NCBI GenBank assembly: GCA_029960045.1
Contig: JASCOV010000010.1
Span: forward strand, 1-64,000
Reading direction: 5' to 3'
Length of the DNA stretch: 64,000 nt
From: Flavobacteriaceae bacterium PS02293
GTDB taxonomy: Bacteria > Bacteroidota > Bacteroidia > Flavobacteriales > Weeksellaceae
The translations under genes were made by a program, and so were the position numbers. Positions 8,223 to 16,478 of this stretch are shown here, one piece after another; positions within the stretch are counted from its first letter, which is position 1, and each line of letters opens with the position of its first letter. The notes below the pieces were generated by a model that made no database searches, was not told the origin of the DNA, and worked only from the letters and a program-made list of their open reading frames with translations.

Positions 8223-8228
8223 TATATA

Positions 8229-9305
8229 TTATTCTTTTTCTAAGTAATCTTCTGCACTTAATTTCTCCACAATTTTTCCTTTTTCCAAAACTAAAACAAA
8301 AGGATTACTTCTCGCAATGGTTTTGATGGCAATTTCATCCATCATATAATTTGGGATTTGTTTGTAAAAATCGGGATGTGTACTTATTCCTATAACTTTA
8401 GCTTTTTCAGTCAAAGCTTTGGTTTCGGTTTTTTTTACTAATTCCGCATCTGCTTCCTTAGGTTTATAAGTGAAAACTATAATAACTCTTGGTTCTTTTA
8501 GTATTTCGTCGGTAAAATTATTTCCATTAGCATCTTCAATTTTAAACTTCGAAACTTCGGATTCATAGCCTTTTTTTGTAATTTCAGAAGTGGTTTTACC
8601 TTCTTCGATTTGCCAGCTTGTATCTTTCCAGTATTCTTTATTAATATATTCGTCTTGATCCACTTTTTTTACTTCACCGGTTTTGGAATTTTTAAGCGAA
8701 TAAAAAGTCTTATATTCAGAAGGATCTTTTGCGATTTTTGCTTTCTCTGCTATCAAATCTGTTCCAATTGCGTAAGCTCTGAAATCTATCATTGGCTCAT
8801 GGAAAATCCCACGATACATCACGAAAAACATAATTAATATAAAAACACCTAATAACGGCAATTTTCCGAATCTTACCTTTTCATCCTCTTCTCTTTTTCT
8901 ATATAAAACAGCTAGAATCAATAGTAAAACCAAAAACGTAATATCTTTCCAGAATGATTTCCAAGGCGTAAATTTCAAAGCATCTCCAAAACATCCACAG
9001 TCTGTAACGACATTATAATAAGCGGAATAAAATGTCAAGAATCCAAAGAAAACACAAAGTGCAATTAAAGCATAAATGGTTTCTTTCAGTTTAATTTTCA
9101 TTAATAACATGAAACCTAAAATCAGCTCCAGCAAAACCATTATGATTGAAAAAGCCAAAGCATATTTCTCTAAAAATGGTAAATCAAAAACTATTGGAGA
9201 AAAATACTCTTCTAATTTGAAAGAAAATCCTTTGAGATCAACCGCTTTTACAAATCCGGAAGCGATGAATATGATGGATACGATGTAACGTAAAATTGTT
9301 TTCAT
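8229..9305 (-). CDS. BT_3928-type DoxX/MauE membrane protein with thioredoxin-like tail
   Basis: The 358-residue protein has a four-helix DoxX/MauE-type membrane part (hydrophobic segments near 5-22, 48-68, 75-95 and 117-135) with the CGCFG motif between helices 3 and 4 (about 103-107). A fifth helix (about 150-168) and a soluble C-terminal domain follow, the latter resembling the thioredoxin fold but without a CxxC. Bacteroidota proteins of this architecture are called BT_3928 family. MauE/DoxX proteins handle thiol or quinone redox chemistry; the actual substrate is unknown. It starts 14 bp after the DUF1599 gene. Confidence 0.85.
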   Translation of the reverse strand: MKTILRYIVSIIFIASGFVKAVDLKGFSFKLEEYFSPIVFDLPFLEKYALAFSIIMVLLELILGFMLLMKIKLKETIYALIALCVFFGFLTFYSAYYNVVTDCGCFGDALKFTPWKSFWKDITFLVLLLILAVLYRKREEDEKVRFGKLPLLGVFILIMFFVMYRGIFHEPMIDFRAYAIGTDLIAEKAKIAKDPSEYKTFYSLKNSKTGEVKKVDQDEYINKEYWKDTSWQIEEGKTTSEITKKGYESEVSKFKIEDANGNNFTDEILKEPRVIIVFTYKPKEADAELVKKTETKALTEKAKVIGISTHPDFYKQIPNYMMDEIAIKTIARSNPFVLVLEKGKIVEKLSAEDYLEKE

Positions 9306-9319
9306 AGTTTTTTCAGAAA

Positions 9320-9856
9320 TTAATTTTTAAATTTAATCAAACAAAACACTGCGTAGTTGAGCATATCAAAATAATTGGCATCCAGACCTTCAGAAACCAA
9401 AGTTGCTCCATTATTATCTTCAATTTGTTTTGTTCTAAGAACTTTTTGATAGATCAAATCTGTGATAGAGGAAATTCTCATTTCACGCCAAGCTTCGCCG
9501 TAATCGTGGTTTTTACGTTCCATCAATTCCTTTGCTTTTTGGGCATAAGAATTATAAAGCTGCATCGTTTCATCTGCATTGGCGTTGATTTCATCAGAAA
9601 AACCTTTTTCCAGCTGGATCAATCCGATGATTGAATAATTGATAATTGCAATGAACTCGTCTTCCTCACTTTCGTCCACCATTTTTACATCAGTCATTTG
9701 TAAAGTACGAATTCTATTAACTTTAATATAAATCTGATCTGTAATGGAACTCGGACGAAGCACACGCCAAGCTGTTCCGTAATCTTTCATTTTTTTCTGA
9801 AATAAGTCTCTGCAAATCGTGATAACGCTGTCAAATTGTGCGGATGTATCTGGCAT
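9320..9856 (-). CDS. DUF1599 protein with two internal repeats
   Basis: The 178-residue protein consists of two copies of one unit: KKMKDYGTAWRVLRPSSITDQIYIK (split here as KMKDYGTAWRVLRPSS and ITDQIYIK) at about 22-46 and the matching NHDYGEAWREMRISS, ITDLIYQK at about 117-140. Each is followed by an acidic stretch and a hydrophobic helix. This is DUF1599, a nucleotide-pyrophosphohydrolase-like helical family whose function is not established. It is first in the operon leading to tpiA, with a TATCTTTG box 17 nt upstream. Confidence 0.88.
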   Translation of the reverse strand: MPDTSAQFDSVITICRDLFQKKMKDYGTAWRVLRPSSITDQIYIKVNRIRTLQMTDVKMVDESEEDEFIAIINYSIIGLIQLEKGFSDEINANADETMQLYNSYAQKAKELMERKNHDYGEAWREMRISSITDLIYQKVLRTKQIEDNNGATLVSEGLDANYFDMLNYAVFCLIKFKN

Positions 9857-9873
9857 AAATCTGTCTATTGGTT

Positions 9874-9881
9874 CAAAGATA
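9874..9881 (-). promoter_or_regulatory. -7 box of the DUF1599-BT_3928-TerB-tpiA operon
   Basis: Minus strand TATCTTTG matches TAnnTTTG and ends 17 nt before the DUF1599 start. No clear -33 TTTG was found at the usual distance. Confidence 0.55.
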
Positions 9882-9975
9882 CAAATTTAGTTCATAGTTG
9901 AAAATTGACGGTTATCAGTTTTTATTAAATTCAAAATAACTCCTAACTAATGCCCCTTAAATCCTAAGTAAGTTT

Positions 9976-9983
9976 TATTTTTG
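9976..9983 (+). promoter_or_regulatory. -7 box abutting the folP start codon
   Basis: TATTTTTG is followed by TTCA and then the folP ATG at 9988. With the start point a few nt after the box, the mRNA would have almost no leader. No good -33 element is visible. Confidence 0.55.
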
Positions 9984-9987
9984 TTCA

Positions 9988-10821
9988 ATGAGTTTTTCTG
10001 CAACCAATTCCACTGATTCCAAATCCTTTTCCATCAATTGCAACGGTAAATTGATAGACTTATCGAAGCCAAAATTAATGGGAATTCTCAATCTCACGCC
10101 TGATTCCTTTTCCGATGGTGGAAAATTCAACAATGAGAAATCAGCATTACAGCAAGCTGAAAAATTATTAAAAAACGGAGCAACAATTATTGATATTGGC
10201 GCTCAATCAACCCGACCAAATTCGGAATATTTGAAAGCTGATGAGGAAATCAGAAGAATTGGAAATGTGATTTCATTAATTAAAAAAGAATTTCCGGAAA
10301 GTCTGATTTCACTTGATACATTTTATTCGGATGTTGTAAAGTTTGGTTATGATGAAGGAATTGATATTGTAAATGACATTTCGGCGGGACAATTTGATGC
10401 TGAACTTTTGGATACAGTTGCCAAAACCGGCTTACCTTATATATTAATGCACATCAATCCGAGTTATGAATCGATGCACGAAAAAATTAAATTTGATGAC
10501 ATTGTCATTTCAATCAATAGATTTTTTTCTGAGAAAATATTAGAATTAAATAAAAAAGGAATAAAAGACATCATTTTTGATCCCGGTTTTGGATTCGGAA
10601 AAACTGTGGAAGATCAATATAAAATGATTGATGACTTTGAATATATTGGTTTTGGCAAATATCCAGTTCTTGCAGGAATTTCAAAAAAATCATTTATTTA
10701 CAAACCTCTCGACAAACAGCCAAATGAAGTTGAAAAAGAAACATTAGATTTACATCATAAGTTATTAGAAAAAGGAGCAAAAATTATTCGTCTTCATAAT
10801 CCGGAAACTTTGAAACTTTGA
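9988..10821 (+). CDS. folP: Dihydropteroate synthase
   Basis: Joins p-aminobenzoate to hydroxymethyl-dihydropterin pyrophosphate in folate synthesis; target of sulfonamides. The 277 residues show both family signatures: GILNLTPDSFSDGG (about 32-45) and IDIGAQSTRP (about 69-78), then the conserved DPGFGFGKT loop (about 197-205). Length is normal. The ATG at 9988 is the only start that keeps the N-terminal strand, although the -7 box ends just 4 nt before it, which suggests a leaderless message. The chloride channel gene begins 2 bp after the stop. Confidence 0.96.
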   Translation: MSFSATNSTDSKSFSINCNGKLIDLSKPKLMGILNLTPDSFSDGGKFNNEKSALQQAEKLLKNGATIIDIGAQSTRPNSEYLKADEEIRRIGNVISLIKKEFPESLISLDTFYSDVVKFGYDEGIDIVNDISAGQFDAELLDTVAKTGLPYILMHINPSYESMHEKIKFDDIVISINRFFSEKILELNKKGIKDIIFDPGFGFGKTVEDQYKMIDDFEYIGFGKYPVLAGISKKSFIYKPLDKQPNEVEKETLDLHHKLLEKGAKIIRLHNPETLKL

Positions 10822-10823
10822 GT

Positions 10824-12173
10824 ATGAAAAACATCTTCCGATATGTCAGGAAAATCCTCAAAAAATCTTTTGATAATATTCATAACGAACGTTTAAAAGA
10901 AAATCTTTTGCAAGCAGTTCCTTTTTGGATTGGGTCTATTATTACTGGGATCATTGCGGTTTTGTATGCACAGATTTTCGCTTTCGGGGAACATACATTA
11001 AATAAAATATTAGACTGGCATCTCTGGATAATCTTTATTATTGCGCCAGTAGGATTTGTGCTTTCTTGGTGGCTTGTGAAAAAATATGCACCGTTTGCAA
11101 AAGGAAGCGGAATCCCACAAGTAATGGCTGCTGTAGATTTAGCAAACCCAAAAGACAATTATCTGATTCATAAATTATTAAGTTTCCGAATCATTATTGT
11201 AAAGATTCTTTCCAGTTTTGTCTTGGTTTCAAGTGGAGGTGCAATAGGACGGGAAGGACCAACAATTCAAATTGCAGGATCTATTTTCCGAAAAGTCTAT
11301 GAATTTTTACCGGAATGGTGGCCAAAAATATCCAAGAAAAATATGATTCTTACAGGAGCAGCAGCCGGACTTTCCGCAGCATTCAACACACCATTAGGAG
11401 GAATTGTTTTTGCGGTTGAAGAGTTGTCTAAAACGCATATTAATTATTTTAAAACGGCATTGTTTACAGCTGTCATTATTGCTGGACTTACAGCACAATC
11501 ATTTGCAGGTTCTTATCTTTATCTTGGTTACCCAAAGACAGACAATGTTACATTGTGGATTATGTTTCCAATTATTTTTGTTTCAGGAATTTGTGGGATT
11601 CTCAGCAGTCAGCTTTCTGTAGCGATGTTGAAAATTAATAGATTGAAGAAAAAATTGAAAACGGACTTATCTAATATTGTCTTTCTTGTTATTTGTGGAT
11701 TAATCGTTGCAACAATAGCTTATTTTATTAATAGAGATATTCTTGGTTCGGGTAAAGACATTATAGAAAGAGTACTTTTTACAGAAAATAAAACCGAAGC
11801 TTGGTATGTTCCAATCCTCAGAATGTTGGGTCCTGCTTTAGCTTTCACATCGGGTGGCGCAGGCGGAATTTTTGCACCAGCATTATCGACTGGCGCTTCT
11901 ATTGGAAGTGTATTTGCAGGAATAATGAAGCTTACAAACAATGAAACCAATGTTTTAATCTTGGCAGGAATGGTAGCTTTTCTTACAGGAATTACCAGAG
12001 CGCCATTTACTTCTGCAATTTTAGTTTTGGAAATGACTGACAGGCATTCATTAATATTCCATTTGATGCTTGCCGGAATGATGTCATCTATTTTCTCCGT
12101 CTTAATAAGTCGCCATTCTTTATATGAAGCTTTAAAGTTGAATTTCATTAATGATATTAAAAATGGAAAATAG
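10824..12173 (+). CDS. ClC-family chloride channel/transporter
   Basis: A 449-residue membrane protein of the ClC family with the three selectivity signatures: GSGIP (about 95), GREGP with the gating Glu (about 142) and GGAGGIFAPALSTGAS (about 347-362). Many hydrophobic helices fill the rest and there are no C-terminal CBS domains. It would exchange chloride (and possibly protons) across the inner membrane. The frame extends to a TTG at 10818 inside folP, but the ATG at 10824, 2 bp after the folP stop, is more likely the start. It is co-transcribed with folP by position only. Confidence 0.93.
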   Translation: MKNIFRYVRKILKKSFDNIHNERLKENLLQAVPFWIGSIITGIIAVLYAQIFAFGEHTLNKILDWHLWIIFIIAPVGFVLSWWLVKKYAPFAKGSGIPQVMAAVDLANPKDNYLIHKLLSFRIIIVKILSSFVLVSSGGAIGREGPTIQIAGSIFRKVYEFLPEWWPKISKKNMILTGAAAGLSAAFNTPLGGIVFAVEELSKTHINYFKTALFTAVIIAGLTAQSFAGSYLYLGYPKTDNVTLWIMFPIIFVSGICGILSSQLSVAMLKINRLKKKLKTDLSNIVFLVICGLIVATIAYFINRDILGSGKDIIERVLFTENKTEAWYVPILRMLGPALAFTSGGAGGIFAPALSTGASIGSVFAGIMKLTNNETNVLILAGMVAFLTGITRAPFTSAILVLEMTDRHSLIFHLMLAGMMSSIFSVLISRHSLYEALKLNFINDIKNGK

Positions 12174-12248
12174 TTATACATTATGTTAAATAGGGATTTA
12201 TTTTTTAAAAATTATGTAAAAATTTAACGTTTGTTTAGTTTTTTTTAA

Positions 12249-12256
12249 TAACTTTG
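12249..12256 (+). promoter_or_regulatory. -7 box of the first T9SS cargo gene
   Basis: TAACTTTG matches TAnnTTTG, 23 nt before the ATG at 12280. A TTTG at 12230-12233 lies 15 nt upstream, slightly short of the usual 17-23. Confidence 0.55.
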
Positions 12257-12279
12257 GATAACATTAAAAAAATTATCTT

Positions 12280-13929
12280 ATGAAAAAAACTTTACTTATT
12301 GCCTCTCTACTGGCAATTCCATTTTTTGGAAACGCACAGGTTTTCCAAGAAAATTTTGACGGTGCTGGCCCAGGTATCGCTGCGTGGACTTTAATAGATG
12401 TCGATGGACTAACTCACGCCGCCGCAGTTACTGATTTTGATGCTGGCGCATGGGTTAGAAAAAATAGAGGAGGTGCTACTCCAAATTATGGAGGACCTGA
12501 CAATGATTTCGCTGCTTGTAGCTCATCTTGGTACGATCCTGCTGGAACATCTAATGACTGGCTGGTTTCGCCTTCAATTGCACTTCCTGCTGCTGCCACT
12601 ATGCTAAAATGGGATTCAAAAGCACAAGATCCTGATTACCCCGATGGATACAAAGTAATGCTAAGTCCTAATGGTGGAAATACAGTTGCTGATTTTACAG
12701 TAACTTTATTTACTACACCAGGAGAAAACGCTACTTGGATAACAAGAACAGTAAGTTTAGCTCCTTATGTTGGTACCAATGTGCGAATCGCATTTGTAAA
12801 TAACTCAAATGATAAGTTTGTACTTTTAATTGACAATATTTCTGTTACTGCTGCACCTACTGTTGCTCCAAATTGTGCAACACAAGTAGCACCAGCAAAT
12901 GCTGCAACAGGTATAAGTTATTTAACTCCAGTACCATTATCTTGGACTGCTCCAGCATCAGGTGAAGCTCCAGCTAGTTACGATGTATTTTTAGGAACAA
13001 CTGCAAATCCTACAACTCTTTTAGGAAATGTTACAGGAACAAGTACTACAGCACCTGGATTATTAGCATCAACTCAGTACTTCTGGAAAGTGGTATCTAA
13101 AAATGCTGCAGGTTCGGCAACAGGTTGTACAGAATTTTCATTTACAACTGCTGCTAATCCGGTAGCTCCTTATTGCGGACCACTTGTTTACTCTAGTGGT
13201 GTAGAACCTATCACATCTGTTGTATTTGGTGGAATGACAAACACTTCTCCGGCAGCCACTGGCGGAACAGCACACGAAGTATTCTTGGATAAAGTTGCTC
13301 AGGTAAATCAAGATGGAACTTTCCAAATTAAGTTACAAGGTAATACTGATGGAACTGCTTTCACAACTAAATTCATCGTATTTATTGACTGGAATCAAGA
13401 TGGTGATTTCTTAGACGCTGGTGAAACTTATTTTGATACAGCTGCAACAACAATTTCTGTAACTGCATCTACAGGTACAGACGGTAAAGAAGCTGTAGGA
13501 AATATCGTAGTTCCAGCGAATGCTTTGTTAGGAAATACAAGAATGAGAATCAAGAAAAACTTTGGAGCGGCAACTTTCTATCCTAATCCATGTTCTTCAG
13601 CAGGTACACTTGCAGCAGGAGCAAATACAGGATATGGACAAGCTGAAGACTATACAGTTAATGTAGGTGCGAAATTAGCAGTTACAGAATCTTCTAAAAA
13701 TAATATCAAATCTTATCCAAACCCAGTTAAAGATATCTTTAACATTGAGGCTCAAGGTAAAATTAAAACTGTAAAAGTTTATGATGTTGCAGGTAAACAA
13801 ATATTGACAAAAGACCTAAATGAAGCTAAATCTCAAATCGATTTCAGCAAGTTTGGTGCAGGAGTTTATGTTGTTACTACTTTACTTGAAGATGGAACAT
13901 CTACTTCTACAAAAGTGATCAAGAAATAA
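12280..13929 (+). CDS. Secreted multidomain protein with T9SS sorting domain (anchor-J, Fn3, GEVED)
   Basis: A 549-residue protein for the type IX secretion system. It has a signal peptide (1-20, ending GNAQ), a choice-of-anchor-J/MAM-like beta domain (about 21-195), a fibronectin-type-III-like domain (about 200-293), a GEVED domain (about 296-465) with a calcium-loop-like DWNQDGDFLDAGE and the YGQAEDYT signature, and a type A sorting domain (about 474-549) with SYPNPVKDIF and ending KVIKK. The sorting domain would be removed at the outer membrane. Likely a surface or secreted adhesin or binding protein; its ligand is not predictable. The last 80 codons are nearly identical to those of the next gene. 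Confidence 0.92.
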   Translation: MKKTLLIASLLAIPFFGNAQVFQENFDGAGPGIAAWTLIDVDGLTHAAAVTDFDAGAWVRKNRGGATPNYGGPDNDFAACSSSWYDPAGTSNDWLVSPSIALPAAATMLKWDSKAQDPDYPDGYKVMLSPNGGNTVADFTVTLFTTPGENATWITRTVSLAPYVGTNVRIAFVNNSNDKFVLLIDNISVTAAPTVAPNCATQVAPANAATGISYLTPVPLSWTAPASGEAPASYDVFLGTTANPTTLLGNVTGTSTTAPGLLASTQYFWKVVSKNAAGSATGCTEFSFTTAANPVAPYCGPLVYSSGVEPITSVVFGGMTNTSPAATGGTAHEVFLDKVAQVNQDGTFQIKLQGNTDGTAFTTKFIVFIDWNQDGDFLDAGETYFDTAATTISVTASTGTDGKEAVGNIVVPANALLGNTRMRIKKNFGAATFYPNPCSSAGTLAAGANTGYGQAEDYTVNVGAKLAVTESSKNNIKSYPNPVKDIFNIEAQGKIKTVKVYDVAGKQILTKDLNEAKSQIDFSKFGAGVYVVTTLLEDGTSTSTKVIKK

Positions 13930-13978
13930 TCTTTCTTAAATATTAATTTGAATCCCGTCATTATTTGACGGGATTTTT
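13691..13978 (+). repeat. Direct repeat copy 1: T9SS sorting module plus terminator
   Basis: This 288-bp stretch aligns without gaps to 15445-15732. It covers the last 79 codons, the stop codon, the 3' untranslated sequence and the terminator hairpin of the first T9SS gene. Identity is high even in the untranslated part. Confidence 0.9.
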
Positions 13979-13979
13979 C
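13951..13979 (+). terminator. Terminator of the first T9SS gene
   Basis: AATCCCGTCA (13951-13960) pairs with TGACGGGATT (13966-13975) around a 5-nt loop, followed by a T run. Confidence 0.88.
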
Positions 13980-14074
13980 ATGTCATATCCTTTGTAAATT
14001 TCAAAATTCAATTATAAATCAATAATAAAAATGAAATAAGTTTGAAAATAAAACAACCGTTTAAATAATTTTAT

Positions 14075-14082
14075 TAACTTTG
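14075..14082 (+). promoter_or_regulatory. -7 box of the second T9SS cargo gene
   Basis: TAACTTTG, the same octamer as at 12249, ends 29 nt before the ATG at 14112. No -33 element at the usual spacing. Confidence 0.5.
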
Positions 14083-14111
14083 AGATTAACCAAAAAAAAT
14101 AAATTTTCATT

Positions 14112-15683
14112 ATGAAAAAAAATCTACTAAAATTAGCCTTTTTGACGTTACCATTATTTGGTTTTAGTCAGACTTATTGCGGGCCACTAGCATTTACGAG
14201 TGAAGTCGAACCTATTACACTAGTCAATTTTGCGGGAATCAATAATTCTACTAGCGCAACAATTGATGGCACTCCAGCACACGAATTTTTTTTAAACCAA
14301 CAAGGAACGGTAATCAAAGGATTATCGTACGACATTACACTAAAAGGAAACACTAATGACTTTGTAGAATTCGGATTGGAGTTCAGCAGTAATTTTATGG
14401 TATTTGTAGACTGGAATAAAGATGGTGATTTTGCTGACGCCGGAGAAACCTATTCCGCCGGAATGATTACCGGATCTACCGGAACAGATAATAAACAGTT
14501 GGTGTATTCTATTTCGGTGCCAGCAACGGCAACTCCCGGAGCTACACGGCTGAGAGTGAAAAAGTTATTCGGAACAACAAATCAGAATGATCCGTGCTTA
14601 GGAACATCTTATGGACAGGCAGAAGACTACACTCTTAACGTTTTAGAAGCTACGGCTTGCACGGGAGCACCTGTTATAGGAACATCTACATCTTCTGTCT
14701 CAAACATATGTTTAGGAACATCTTTCTTACTCAATTCTACTACAGCAGTAACTTCTGGCTATAGATACCAATGGCAAAGCTCCACAAATAGTGGAACAAC
14801 GTGGACTAATTTAGGTTCTGTTCAAAATTTTGCTAATTATACTGTAGCATCCCAATCTGTAACTACACAATACCGACTAGTAATTACTTGTACAGATACT
14901 AATCAAACTTCTACATCTAATATCTTAACAGTTACGCAAAATGCAGCGAATCAATGCTATTGTACTAATGCAATTGACTTCAATTGTACAGACGGTGATG
15001 TAATCCAAAATGTTACATTTGGCGGAATTAATAATGATTCTCAATGTGGAGCTACTACAACAGGATATTCTAATTATACATCATCTGTTTCTCCCGCTAA
15101 CGTAATGGCAGGATCATCTGTTCCGTTCTCAGTGAAAGTTGGCCCTTCTGGCGATGGTTGGTTATACGAATCTGTAGGTGTATGGATCGATTACGATCAA
15201 AATGGTGTTTTTGATTCTAATGAATATACCTACATCGGTACTGGTCTGAATGAAGTTCTTACACAAAATATTACTATACCGGCAGGTGCATTATTAGGAA
15301 ATACAAGAATGAGAGTTGTGGTTGCAGCATCTACCGCAGAAGCATTTACAGATGAATATAGATGTGGACCACTATTAGCCAATAACAATTATGGAGAAAT
15401 GGAAGATTACACAGTTACCATCGGAACACTTGCTGTTTCCGAAACTTCTAAAAATGGTATCAAATCTTATCCAAACCCAGTTAAGGACATTTTCAACATT
15501 GAGGCTCAAGGTAAAATCAAAACTGTGAAAATTTATGATATTACAGGTAAACAATTATTAACAAAAGACTTGAGTGAAGCTAAATCTCAAATTGATTTCA
15601 GCAAATTTAATGCAGGTGTGTATGTTGTTACAACTTTATTAGAAGATGGTACTTCTACTTCTACAAAAGTGATCAAGAAATAA
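14112..15683 (+). CDS. Secreted protein with two GEVED domains and T9SS sorting domain
   Basis: A 523-residue protein with signal peptide (1-20, ending GFSQ), a first GEVED domain (about 22-178; DWNKDGDFADAGE and YGQAEDYT), an Ig/PKD-like domain (about 180-278) with SGYRYQWQSS, a second GEVED domain (about 283-440; DYDQNGVFDSNE and YGEMEDYT), and a type A T9SS sorting domain (about 447-523). It is a paralogue of the gene before it, sharing GEVED and the nearly identical C-terminus, with its own promoter and terminator. Function unknown; probably surface-exposed or released. Confidence 0.92.
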   Translation: MKKNLLKLAFLTLPLFGFSQTYCGPLAFTSEVEPITLVNFAGINNSTSATIDGTPAHEFFLNQQGTVIKGLSYDITLKGNTNDFVEFGLEFSSNFMVFVDWNKDGDFADAGETYSAGMITGSTGTDNKQLVYSISVPATATPGATRLRVKKLFGTTNQNDPCLGTSYGQAEDYTLNVLEATACTGAPVIGTSTSSVSNICLGTSFLLNSTTAVTSGYRYQWQSSTNSGTTWTNLGSVQNFANYTVASQSVTTQYRLVITCTDTNQTSTSNILTVTQNAANQCYCTNAIDFNCTDGDVIQNVTFGGINNDSQCGATTTGYSNYTSSVSPANVMAGSSVPFSVKVGPSGDGWLYESVGVWIDYDQNGVFDSNEYTYIGTGLNEVLTQNITIPAGALLGNTRMRVVVAASTAEAFTDEYRCGPLLANNNYGEMEDYTVTIGTLAVSETSKNGIKSYPNPVKDIFNIEAQGKIKTVKIYDITGKQLLTKDLSEAKSQIDFSKFNAGVYVVTTLLEDGTSTSTKVIKK

Positions 15684-15732
15684 TCTTTCTTAAATATTGA
15701 TTTGAATCCCGTCAATAATTGACGGGATTTTT
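15445..15732 (+). repeat. Direct repeat copy 2: T9SS sorting module plus terminator
   Basis: Second copy of the 288-bp unit at 13691-13978, in the same reading frame and without indels. The remaining differences are mostly at third codon positions. Confidence 0.9.
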
Positions 15733-15735
15733 TTA
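15705..15735 (+). terminator. Terminator of the second T9SS gene
   Basis: AATCCCGTCA (15705-15714) pairs with TGACGGGATT (15720-15729), loop ATAAT, followed by a T run. It is almost identical to the hairpin at 13951. Confidence 0.88.
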
Positions 15736-15744
15736 TGTTAAGTG

Positions 15745-15774
15745 TTTGTAGTTTATAAAAAAGTTGTACTTTTG
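15745..15774 (+). promoter_or_regulatory. Promoter of the rpsF-rpsR-rplI operon
   Basis: TTTG (15745-15748), an 18-nt spacer and TACTTTTG (15767-15774) match the Bacteroidota housekeeping promoter. The rpsF start is 32 nt further on. Confidence 0.82.
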
Positions 15775-15806
15775 CAACTCGAATTTTTAATTAATAAATT
15801 AACATT

Positions 15807-16148
15807 ATGAACAATTACGAAACTGTTTTCATTTTAACTCCCGTTCTATCTGATGCTCAGGTGGAGGAAGCAGTGAAAAAATTTGAAGATCTATTGACTT
15901 CAAACAATTGCGAAATCGTTGCCAAAGAAAATTGGGGACTTAAGAAATTAGCTTATCCTATTCAATTGAAAAAGAATGGTTTTTACACACTAATCGAATT
16001 CAAAGGAGAAGGAACTGTGGTTGCAGATCTTGAAACTGCTTTCAAACGTGATGAGAGAGTAATTCGTTATTTAACGACTAAACTTGACAAACACGCAATC
16101 GATTATGCAGTAACAAGAAGAAGCAAAGTAAAATCTGCTAAAGCTTAA
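15807..16148 (+). CDS. rpsF: Ribosomal protein bS6
   Basis: Small-subunit ribosomal protein bS6, which pairs with bS18 in the 30S platform. The 113 residues match the family from the first strand (NNYETVFILTP) through NWGLKKLAYPIQ to the RDERVIRYLTTKLD segment. Length normal. First gene of the rpsF-rpsR-rplI operon, 27 bp before rpsR, with a strong promoter upstream. Confidence 0.97.
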   Translation: MNNYETVFILTPVLSDAQVEEAVKKFEDLLTSNNCEIVAKENWGLKKLAYPIQLKKNGFYTLIEFKGEGTVVADLETAFKRDERVIRYLTTKLDKHAIDYAVTRRSKVKSAKA

Positions 16149-16175
16149 TTATTAACCTTTTAAAATTTTAAAATC

Positions 16176-16478
16176 ATGGCAATAGATGATATGGCAAAAC
16201 AAGCCTCTGCCGGAGGCGAATCTGAAGTAAAATTCCTTACTCCACTTGATATCAATACAAAAACTGATAAAAAGTACTGTAGATTCAAAAAATTTGGAAT
16301 TAAGCACGTAGATTACAAAGATGCTGACTTCCTTTTACAATTTGTAAACGAACAAGGTAAAATCTTACCAAGAAGATACACAGGAACTTCTCTTAAATAT
16401 CAAAGAAAAGTATCTGCAGCTATTAAAAGAGCAAGACATCTTTCTTTGATGCCTTACGTAGCAGATCTTTTGAAATAA
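16176..16478 (+). CDS. rpsR: Ribosomal protein bS18
   Basis: Small-subunit protein bS18, partner of bS6. The 100 residues include KKYCRFKKFGIKHVDYKD, the RRYTGTSLKYQRKVSAAIKRAR signature (given in two parts: RRYTGTSLKYQRK and VSAAIKRAR) and a C-terminal LSLMPYVADLLK. The N-terminal extension (about 25 residues) is common in Bacteroidota. No zinc-binding Cys pair is present. It sits between rpsF and rplI. Confidence 0.97.
   Translation: MAIDDMAKQASAGGESEVKFLTPLDINTKTDKKYCRFKKFGIKHVDYKDADFLLQFVNEQGKILPRRYTGTSLKYQRKVSAAIKRARHLSLMPYVADLLK

Noticed and set aside
11720..12181. 153-residue antisense frame in the ClC gene
   Set aside because: Shadow of conserved ClC motifs on the plus strand.
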